Shown here in pieces: positions 6,190 through 11,803 of a DNA stretch of 11,803 nucleotides. Source of the DNA: JBAYZQ01 sp041672385. GTDB lineage: Bacteria > Spirochaetota > Spirochaetia > Sphaerochaetales > Sphaerochaetaceae. A program made the translations under genes and the position numbers. Position 1 is the stretch's first letter. Each line of letters opens with the position of its first letter. The notes beneath the pieces are model-generated. The model did not search any database. It was not told the DNA's origin and was given only the letters and a program-made list of their open reading frames with translations. The DNA lies in assembly GCA_041672385.1 (NCBI GenBank), contig JBAYZQ010000059.1:1-11803 (forward strand), given 5' to 3'.

Positions 6190-7445
6190 TGAAAATTAAA
6201 GAAGAGAAACCAAAGGGAAAACTTTGGACTAGAAACTTCACTATTATTACAATAGGGAGTTTTATTAGTGCAATAGGTGGGGCTGCCATGGGGTTAGCCT
6301 TTTCTTTGGTTGTTTTTGATAAAACAAGTTCAACTTGGCTAGCTGCTATTGTAAATGTTTCATGGATAGTTCCAGGAATTGTACTTCCAATTATTATGGG
6401 ACCTTATATTGATAAAGCAAATAAACGAAAATTAATATATAAACTTGATTATATTAATTCTCTTGTTTATCTTCTTTTTTATCTTTTTCTAAAACAATTT
6501 GGATTTGTATACGCCGGTTTTATAATATTTAGTTTAATAGATGGTTGTATTGGAAGTGTTTATAATTTGACTTATATTTCTTTTTATCCAGATTTAATAA
6601 ATGAAGGTTCAACTCAAAAAGGATTTGCAGTATCCAGCCTTGTTTATCCTCTTGCTATTTCAATTGTTACTCCTATTGCTTCTGTAGTATATACAAAATA
6701 TGGAATTGAACTTTTGATTATTTCTGAATCAACTTTGCTATCGATTTGTGCAACTTTTGAAACAAGGATTAAAGTTGATTTTATAAAAAAACTTGATGAT
6801 GGTTTAAAGTTTAGGCAAAGATTAAAAATTTATTTTGAGGACTTTATGGATGCCTATAGATATTTGAAAAAAGAAAAGGGGCTTCGTAATCTTTTTCTAT
6901 ACAATGCGTTTAGTGTGGGAGATTATGAAGGTAAGAGTTTAATGATAATTGCATATTTTCAGTCATCATCAGTTCTTACGGCTGTTATGTATTCTCTTTT
7001 GATATCAGCTGAAACAATTGGGAGAGTTTTTGGTGGCTTTTTTCATTATTTTGTGAAAATTCCTGAAAAAGCTCGACTAAAACTAACTATGGCTGTCTAT
7101 ACATTTTACAATCTATTTGATGGGATTTTATTATTTGTGGCTTTTCCAATAATGATTATTCTTCGCTTTATTTGTGGTATGTTTGGAATAAATACAGCAA
7201 CTCTTAGACAAGCAGCTGTTATGCATTACATAAAGGATGATTATAGAGCAAAGGTTTCGGGTTTTTTTGAGGTTCTTATAGCTTTTTTTGGGCTTGTCGC
7301 TCAATTAAGCATTGGAGCCTTGGGAGAATTCTTGGACTATAGGGTTGTGATTGTTATTCTTTCAAGTATAATGATGTTTATGATTTATTTTCTTATTTAC
7401 AAAAATAGAAAAGAAATTCAACCTATATATGAAGGATATGAATAA
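6189..7445 (+). CDS. Major facilitator superfamily transporter
   Basis: Integral membrane secondary transporter of 418 residues with a pattern of about twelve helices in two bundles, joined by a long charged loop near 195-230 (KVDFIKKLDDGLKFRQ...). The loop between helices 2 and 3 holds GPYIDKANKR (71-80), a worn version of MFS motif A (GxxxDRxGRR). It most resembles the EntS/MFS_3-like efflux branch. That placement is a recollection of family style, and no substrate can be assigned. TAATG overlap with the preceding gene and a stop immediately followed by the next ATG place it in the middle of a translationally coupled operon. Its association with a membrane sensor-like protein and a PP2C-like protein suggests that its activity or expression may be regulated with them. 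Confidence 0.85.
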   Translation: MKIKEEKPKGKLWTRNFTIITIGSFISAIGGAAMGLAFSLVVFDKTSSTWLAAIVNVSWIVPGIVLPIIMGPYIDKANKRKLIYKLDYINSLVYLLFYLFLKQFGFVYAGFIIFSLIDGCIGSVYNLTYISFYPDLINEGSTQKGFAVSSLVYPLAISIVTPIASVVYTKYGIELLIISESTLLSICATFETRIKVDFIKKLDDGLKFRQRLKIYFEDFMDAYRYLKKEKGLRNLFLYNAFSVGDYEGKSLMIIAYFQSSSVLTAVMYSLLISAETIGRVFGGFFHYFVKIPEKARLKLTMAVYTFYNLFDGILLFVAFPIMIILRFICGMFGINTATLRQAAVMHYIKDDYRAKVSGFFEVLIAFFGLVAQLSIGALGEFLDYRVVIVILSSIMMFMIYFLIYKNRKEIQPIYEGYE

Positions 7446-8294
7446 ATGGAAGTTATTGAAAGATTTTTACTTGGTAAAAGACCAGATCAAACTTTATGTG
7501 AAGATATGATAGTTGAAACCCCAGATTTTATTGGGGTTCTGGACGGAGTAACTAGCAAGAATGATATGCTTTGGCCTGATGGAGAAAAACAGGTAAGTGG
7601 AGGAGTTAAGGCTACTCTTCTTTTAAAGGACGTAATTGAAAATCTTGATAATAATGCTAGTGTTGAAGATTTTTTAAAAAAGGTTAACGCAAAGTTTACT
7701 TCTTGTTATAAGGAAGCTGGATTATATGAACACCTAAAAAAAAGAGTTAATCATAAAGAAAGGTGTCAAGCCTGTTTGGCCCTTTACTCTTCAAGCAGAA
7801 AAGAAGTATGGGTTTTTGGAGATTGCCAAGTTAAAATTGACGGCAAACAATTTGTAAAAGAGAGTGGACTAGAAAATGCAGAGATGGTTTATTCTAAAGC
7901 TAGGGCTTTGTATCTTGAGTGTGAACTTGAAGAGGGTAAAACTATTGATCAGTTATTAAAAAAGGATACTGGAAGAGAGTTTATAATGCCTTTGATAAAA
8001 AAATATAGTCAATTTTCAAATGATGGTAAATCTCCTCTTGGTTATTGTGTAATTGATGGTTTTGATATTCCGTTAAATCTTATTGATATTATTGATTCAA
8101 AAGAAGCAAAAGAAATAATTATGACCAGTGATGGTTATCCTGAAGTTTCTAACTCCTTAAAAGAAGCTGAAGAAGTTCTTAAAACTCAACTTAAAATAGA
8201 CCCATTATGTTTTAGAGAAAATCCTAGACCCAAAGCTCTAAATAAGGGGTATAATTCTTTTGATGACCGATGTTATATAAGGTTTAATGTTTAA
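7446..8294 (+). CDS. PP2C-like protein phosphatase (first paralogue)
   Basis: Soluble protein of 282 residues with worn but ordered PP2C/SpoIIE-superfamily motifs. CED (18-20) and VLDGVTS (31-37, Asp33) correspond to the first metal Asp and the DGxGG motif. VFGDCQV (123-129) corresponds to the GDSR strand, TSDGYPE (227-233, Asp229) to the SDG motif, and FDDRCYIRF (272-280, Asp273/Asp274) to the terminal DN/DD motif. The expected metal-binding Asp residues are all present, so Mn/Mg-dependent Ser/Thr dephosphorylation is plausible although substrates are unknown. It starts directly after the MFS stop, with GAAGGA about ten bases upstream, and ends the operon. A clear homologue lies at 10499-11383 on the other strand. 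No kinase gene is visible nearby. It could act on the sensor or transporter in its operon, but that is inference. Confidence 0.75.
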   Translation: MEVIERFLLGKRPDQTLCEDMIVETPDFIGVLDGVTSKNDMLWPDGEKQVSGGVKATLLLKDVIENLDNNASVEDFLKKVNAKFTSCYKEAGLYEHLKKRVNHKERCQACLALYSSSRKEVWVFGDCQVKIDGKQFVKESGLENAEMVYSKARALYLECELEEGKTIDQLLKKDTGREFIMPLIKKYSQFSNDGKSPLGYCVIDGFDIPLNLIDIIDSKEAKEIIMTSDGYPEVSNSLKEAEEVLKTQLKIDPLCFRENPRPKALNKGYNSFDDRCYIRFNV

Positions 8295-8303
8295 TGAAGA
8301 GTC

Positions 8304-8354
8304 TTGACTTTTTTTACTTTTATAGTACAATCTTAGTGTTGGAGGAATTAATAT
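8304..8354 (+). promoter_or_regulatory. Promoter and ribosome site of the aminotransferase gene
   Basis: TTGACT (8304-8309), a 16-base spacer, then TACAAT (8326-8331), ten bases after the stop of the PP2C-like gene. A strong GGAGG (8341-8345) precedes ATG 8355 by nine bases. No terminator hairpin separates this from the upstream operon, so readthrough may add to expression. Confidence 0.75.
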
Positions 8355-9647
8355 ATGGATAAGTTAGCAATTATGGGTGGAAAACAAGCAGTCACCCTTT
8401 CATATAATGAATTAGCAACTAGGCCCCTTTGTGATGATAAATGCATTAACGCTGCTGTTGATTTAATGAAGAAAGGAGAGATTTCAGAATCTCCTTCAGT
8501 GAAGGTTTTTTCAAAACGCTTTGCTTCTTACATAGGAGCGGATTATGCTCTATGTACTAACAATGGAACAGCTGCGTTAGATAGTGCCTTGTTTGCCGTA
8601 GGTGTTGAACCAGGAGATGAAGTACTTGTACCTTCTTATACTTTTTGGGCAACTATGACTCCAATTCTTTCAGAACATGCAGTTCCGGTTTTTTGTGATG
8701 TAGATGAAAAAACTTTCTGTATGGATCCAGTTGATATGGAAAAAAGAATAACTGATAAAACTAAAGCTATCATGGTAGTTCATGTTTGGGGAAACCCTTG
8801 TGACATGGATGAAATAATGAAAATTGCAAAACGTTATAACCTAGCTGTTATTGAGGATTGTTCTCATGCACATGGCTCCATGTATCATGGTCAGAAAGTT
8901 GGGATTATTGGTGATGTTGGATGTTTTAGCTTTCAAGGAACAAAGATTCTTCCAGCTGGAGAAGGTGGAATACTTGTTACAAACAATAGAACTTTCTATG
9001 AACGTAGTGTTGCTCTTGCACATTATGAAATGCTTTCAGGTTTACCAGAAGATTCTGATTACCGAAAGTTTGCTTTAACTGGAATGGGCCATAAATATAG
9101 AATCCATCCTCTTGCTGTTGCTATTGTTAATCGTCATCTTGATGATTTGGATGAAAGGAATGAGATTAGAGATAAAAACGCTCTTTATCTTGAAGAATTA
9201 GTAAAAGATCTTAAAATCTTTAGACCTCAAAAAGTTTATGATAATGCAAAGAAGCAATATAGCTACCAATATTGGTACTTTGATGCTGAAAAAGCAGGAG
9301 TATCAACCTATGCAATGCTAAAAGCTCTTAAAGCTGAAGGCGTTTCTTGTGGATATTGTGGTTATGGAAAACTTCATAAATCTTCGATAATCAAACAGGG
9401 TGGAGCTTACAGAGACTGTATTTCAAAGCACGAGTTTGGTCCTCTTCCTGTAACGGAGAAATTATCTACTCATACTTTCCTTGCAGCTCCACGCTTTGAG
9501 AATGATGTTCCTGAATTAGTAGAACAGTATGCAAAAGCTTATCATAAGATTGCTGAAAACTTGGATGAAATTGCAAAATTTGAAAAAGAAAATGATTTCT
9601 CAAGTGAATTAAGTTCCTTATCAGGACGTTCAATTGCAATGCTATAA
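8355..9647 (+). CDS. DegT/DnrJ/EryC1/StrS family PLP-dependent aminotransferase
   Basis: Cytoplasmic fold-type I aminotransferase of the sugar/cyclitol branch, which transfers an amino group from glutamate or glutamine to a keto-sugar (usually nucleotide-bound) or keto-inositol. The N-terminus LAIMGGKQAV and the family landmarks are present: NNGTAALDSAL (69-79, phosphate contacts), PSYTFWAT (93-100), VHVWGNPCDMD (142-152), IEDCSHAHG (166-174, Asp168 to the pyridine nitrogen), and SFQGTKILPAGEGG, with Lys197 as the Schiff-base lysine. It has 430 residues, slightly long for the family, with a charged C-terminal tail (FEKENDFSSELSS...). The active site looks intact. The start is supported by GGAGG nine bases upstream. 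The gene is probably monocistronic and converges on a NagB-like gene, which suggests amino-sugar metabolism. The substrate (UDP- or dTDP-keto-sugar versus scyllo-inosose-like) cannot be decided. Confidence 0.9.
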   Translation: MDKLAIMGGKQAVTLSYNELATRPLCDDKCINAAVDLMKKGEISESPSVKVFSKRFASYIGADYALCTNNGTAALDSALFAVGVEPGDEVLVPSYTFWATMTPILSEHAVPVFCDVDEKTFCMDPVDMEKRITDKTKAIMVVHVWGNPCDMDEIMKIAKRYNLAVIEDCSHAHGSMYHGQKVGIIGDVGCFSFQGTKILPAGEGGILVTNNRTFYERSVALAHYEMLSGLPEDSDYRKFALTGMGHKYRIHPLAVAIVNRHLDDLDERNEIRDKNALYLEELVKDLKIFRPQKVYDNAKKQYSYQYWYFDAEKAGVSTYAMLKALKAEGVSCGYCGYGKLHKSSIIKQGGAYRDCISKHEFGPLPVTEKLSTHTFLAAPRFENDVPELVEQYAKAYHKIAENLDEIAKFEKENDFSSELSSLSGRSIAML

Positions 9648-9677
9648 AAATAATTAAATTTGATTTAAATATTAAAT

Positions 9678-9711
9678 AAAAAGAAGCATCTAATTTCAGA
9701 TGCTTCTTTTT
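9678..9711. terminator. Bidirectional intrinsic terminator between convergent genes
   Basis: A perfect 14-pair inverted repeat (AAAAAGAAGCATCT, loop AATTTC, AGATGCTTCTTTTT). It has a T run on each strand's 3' side and lies between the aminotransferase stop (9647) and the end of the NagB-like gene (9729), so it can serve both. Confidence 0.93.
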
Positions 9712-9728
9712 GTAACCATAAATAAAAT

Positions 9729-10469
9729 TTATTTACCCAATACTTTTGCAGCTGAAGAGTATTCAGTAATTAAATAACAGTCTTTGTGTTCACGCATGAT
9801 AGTACATGGATAAAGATTGCTTACTTCTTTGTTGATAGCCATGTCTACAGCCTCGCTCTTTCTGGAATCTGGAACTGCACAGATTATTGTTTTACTTTTC
9901 ATAATTTGTCTAATACCCATCGAAACTGCCTGTTTTGGAACCTCATTGATGGAATCAAACCAACCTTCTCCAACTTGCTGGTTACGACATTTCTTATCCA
10001 AATCTACTACAAGATAAGGACTTTCAGTCTCAAAATCAGCAGGAGGGTCATTAAAAGCTAAATGACCATTTTCACCAATTCCAATAAAAGCAACGTCAAT
10101 GTCAACAGCTTTTATTAGAGAACCAATACGGTCTAGTTCTTTATTAAGGTCCTTAGCATCTCCATTTACATAATTGAAAGCTTTAAGGGTTTTAACTTTG
10201 TCTTCAAATCTTTCTTTTAAGTATTTTCTAAAGCTAGCTTTGTGGGTTACTGAAATCCCAACATACTCATCTAGATGAAAACAAGTTACTTTTGACCAAT
10301 CAACATTTTCTTTTACTAATGCTTCCAATGTATCAAACTGGCTTGCTCCAGTAGCAAGAATTACATTAGCAAATCCTTTTTCTTTAATAGCTTGGTTGAT
10401 TTTTAAAGCTCCACTTTTAGCTGCTTGTTTTCCAAGGTCTTTGCTATTTTCACAAACAAAAAATCTCAT
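9729..10469 (-). CDS. NagB-family sugar-phosphate deaminase/isomerase (glucosamine-6-phosphate deaminase-like)
   Basis: Cytoplasmic enzyme of the glucosamine-6-phosphate deaminase / 6-phosphogluconolactonase family, 246 residues. Seen: the phosphate-loop region VILATGASQFDTL (36-48), FHLDEYVG (64-71) with Asp67 equal to E. coli NagB Asp72, and FIGIGENGHLAFNDPP (128-143) with His136 equal to the catalytic His143. A later CRNQQVGEGWF segment marks a particular subfamily. Two residues differ from E. coli NagB: Asp141 is Asn134 here and Glu148 is Asp141. These belong to the His143 ring-opening triad, so reaction or substrate may differ from glucosamine-6-phosphate to fructose-6-phosphate plus ammonia. 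AAGGAG lies seven bases before the ATG. It follows the second PP2C-like gene by 29 bases in an apparent operon and ends at the shared terminator. I therefore leave the gene symbol blank. Confidence 0.88.
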   Translation of the reverse strand: MRFFVCENSKDLGKQAAKSGALKINQAIKEKGFANVILATGASQFDTLEALVKENVDWSKVTCFHLDEYVGISVTHKASFRKYLKERFEDKVKTLKAFNYVNGDAKDLNKELDRIGSLIKAVDIDVAFIGIGENGHLAFNDPPADFETESPYLVVDLDKKCRNQQVGEGWFDSINEVPKQAVSMGIRQIMKSKTIICAVPDSRKSEAVDMAINKEVSNLYPCTIMREHKDCYLITEYSSAAKVLGK

Positions 10470-10498
10470 AAATTACTCCTTAATATTAATTTATTTTT

Positions 10499-11383
10499 TT
10501 ACGGTATAAAACGTACATAAGTCCTATCATCATAAGAACAGTTTTCTTTCGCTATTCCTTTTGTACTCTTAAATTTCTTATAAAGCAAGGGGTCTTCCTT
10601 TAAAAGAGTAGCCAGAACCTTTTCTGATTCTTGTAATGTTGGTTTTAAAAAAGGATAGCCATCACTACTGATAACAACTTGTTTTGTTGTATTTGGAACT
10701 TTTACTTTGTGCATATGAGAAGGCACTATGGGAAATCCACTTAAAACAGAAAAACCATATAAACCAGCTTTACTATTGTTTTGAAGATAATGCTGTTTTT
10801 TCATAAGAGGATAAAGAGATTCTCTAACAGTATCCTTTTCTAAAAGTTCTGCTTCTGTTTTCAAGCCTCCAAGGATTTCTGCAGTAATAAGGTAAGATCT
10901 AAGATTTGAGAAGTATTCATCAGCCACATCTTCAAAACAATAATAGTTTGTATCAATTAAGGCTTTACTATCTCCTAAGAACCAAAGTTCTTTTCTTATT
11001 TTAGAATAAAGTATAATACAGGCACTAAATTTTTTTTCAGGATTGTTTTTTATTTGAGCATAAAGATTTTTTTCTTTATAGTATTTTGTAATACAGTCGT
11101 TAAGAAAATTAAAGCTTTCTTCCATTGTTGCATTAGAATCTAACTTTTCAAGATTTTCAATTATTAAGTCTTTGGCAATCTGACCACTTGTTTTAAAATA
11201 ATAAAGTTTGTTTTGACTTGTGGCCCCATCAACAACTGAAATAAAATTCTCATTGATAAAAAGGCCATCTTCACATTGCTCTTGGTTTCTTTTCCCCTTA
11301 ATAAATGTTTCAATTACTTGCATATCTGTCATTCTAACGATAAATTTTTTGTTTTGCAATGAAAATTTTACGTTTTTCTTCAT
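10499..11383 (-). CDS. PP2C-like protein phosphatase (second paralogue)
   Basis: Clear homologue of the protein at 7446-8294, aligning end to end. It shows MQVIETFIKGKR (from residue 21), CED (37-39), VVDGATSQN (50-58, Asp52), a FLGDSKALID strand, ISSDGYPFL, and YDDRTYVRF at the C-terminus (Asp285/Asp286). All expected metal-ligand Asp are kept, so Mn/Mg-dependent phosphatase activity is plausible. Target unknown. The start is uncertain: ATG 11383 has GAAGGA (11401-11396) 12 bases upstream, but adds 20 residues absent from the paralogue, whose Met1 aligns with Met21 (ATG at 11323). Met18 (11332) is a further option. Neither inner ATG has a ribosome site. It is the first gene of a minus-strand operon with the NagB-like gene, 29 bases apart. 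I see no clear promoter in 11384-11460. Confidence 0.75.
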   Translation of the reverse strand: MKKNVKFSLQNKKFIVRMTDMQVIETFIKGKRNQEQCEDGLFINENFISVVDGATSQNKLYYFKTSGQIAKDLIIENLEKLDSNATMEESFNFLNDCITKYYKEKNLYAQIKNNPEKKFSACIILYSKIRKELWFLGDSKALIDTNYYCFEDVADEYFSNLRSYLITAEILGGLKTEAELLEKDTVRESLYPLMKKQHYLQNNSKAGLYGFSVLSGFPIVPSHMHKVKVPNTTKQVVISSDGYPFLKPTLQESEKVLATLLKEDPLLYKKFKSTKGIAKENCSYDDRTYVRFIP

Positions 11384-11458
11384 TTGACTAAAAAATCCTT
11401 CTTTTTATCAATAACTTAGGGTTTTAATTTTTTTTTCCTTTCGTTTAGTATTTTTTTG

Positions 11459-11513
11459 TTGACATTTCATTTTTTTATGGTATTATGTTATTAAATAGTG
11501 AGAATTTAGGAGG
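11459..11513 (+). promoter_or_regulatory. Strong promoter and ribosome site of the solute-binding protein gene
   Basis: Consensus TTGACA (11459-11464), a 16-base spacer ending TGG, then TATTAT (11481-11486), giving both a perfect -35 and an extended -10 (TGn). GGAGG (11509-11513) follows, a few bases before ATG 11518. This is the best promoter in the window and fits an abundant binding protein. Confidence 0.88.
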
Positions 11514-11517
11514 AATT

Positions 11518-11803
11518 ATGAAAAAATTATTAATAATTTTGCTTGTGGCTATAGTTACTTTAGGATGTGTCTTTGCACAGGGTGCAGAAGAGACAGGTAC
11601 TAAAGAACCAACAAAGCTAGTAGTATGGAGTGCAGCAGCAGAAGATGAAACTCAGGCATTGATTCACAAATTCAACGAGAGTTATCCAAACATTGATGTC
11701 CAGATGATTGCTGCAGGTTCTAATGAATTGAAAACAAAACTCATGGCAGAGCAACCTAAACCAAGTGGAGATGTTATCATGGGTATTGCAAAAGAAACGG
11801 CTC
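11518..11803 (+). CDS. ABC transporter periplasmic solute-binding protein, 3' end cut off by the window
   Basis: Frame open from ATG 11518 to the right edge (95 complete codons). The signal peptide is MKKLLIILLVAIVTLGCVFA, with a likely type I cleavage at VFA-Q. A Cys17 preceded by TLG makes a poor lipobox, so lipidation is possible but not favoured. The mature protein begins QGAEETG, a style common in Treponema binding proteins. It then runs KLVVWSAAAEDETQALIHKFN, DVQMIAAGSNELKTKLMAEQ and SGDVIMGIAKE. That order (strand, helix, GS-EL--K--AE, then a D-V-G strand) resembles the family 1/6 extracellular binding proteins used for Fe(III), thiamine or aminoethylphosphonate-type substrates. The ligand site is not visible. 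Permease and ATPase genes would be expected beyond the window. Confidence 0.85.
   Translation, partial: MKKLLIILLVAIVTLGCVFAQGAEETGTKEPTKLVVWSAAAEDETQALIHKFNESYPNIDVQMIAAGSNELKTKLMAEQPKPSGDVIMGIAKETA

Noticed and set aside
8841..9078. Small open frames on both strands
   Set aside because: Entirely inside the DegT-family aminotransferase, whose motifs (Asp168, Lys197) run through this stretch.
9786..10061. Two plus-strand open frames of 66 and 91 codons
   Set aside because: Antisense to the NagB-like gene, with no ribosome sites or recognisable protein features.
1..11803. Search by eye for CRISPR arrays, tRNA or rRNA genes, insertion-sequence ends and long direct repeats
   Set aside because: None seen; the only repeated coding content is the permease pair and the PP2C-like pair, both ordinary paralogy at protein level.

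Overview
The window is AT-rich (about one-third G+C by eye) and densely packed, with short leaders, purine-rich Shine-Dalgarno sites and sigma-A-like promoters. Rubrerythrin points to an anaerobe. The signal peptide ending VFA-QGAEE on the last gene, the gene mix and the composition suggest a host- or gut-associated spirochaete of the Treponema type. A low-GC Firmicute is not excluded, because no rRNA or clade-specific marker is present.

Layout. Positions 1-1065 (minus) hold metK, cut by the left edge. Its leader (about 1095-1228) is a compact S-box (SAM-I family) riboswitch with its own terminator, driven by a clear promoter. Divergently, 1314-3829 (plus) is a three-gene ABC-2 export operon: one ATPase and two related six-helix permeases. 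A monocistronic rubrerythrin (3907-4446) with a strong terminator follows. Positions 4552-8294 (plus) are a tightly coupled three-gene operon: a 7TM sensor-like protein with a catalytically dead GGDEF domain, an MFS transporter, and a PP2C-like phosphatase. A well-formed promoter then drives a DegT/DnrJ/EryC1 PLP aminotransferase (8355-9647), which ends at a perfect bidirectional hairpin shared with a convergent minus-strand operon. That operon holds a second PP2C-like phosphatase (10499-11383) followed by a NagB-type sugar-phosphate deaminase/isomerase (9729-10469). At the right edge a very strong promoter drives a periplasmic solute-binding protein, truncated by the window.

How the genes fit together. 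SAM supply is controlled by feedback at the leader of metK. The centre and right of the window look like a sugar or amino-sugar locus (aminotransferase, NagB-like enzyme), flanked by two paralogous PP2C-like proteins. One of these is coupled to a membrane pseudo-GGDEF sensor and a transporter. The most interesting items are the variant S-box with its covarying pseudoknot, and the duplicated PP2C-like proteins with a pseudo-GGDEF/MFS partner, which may be an undescribed signalling module. The link between the two PP2C proteins and sugar metabolism is inference from gene order only.
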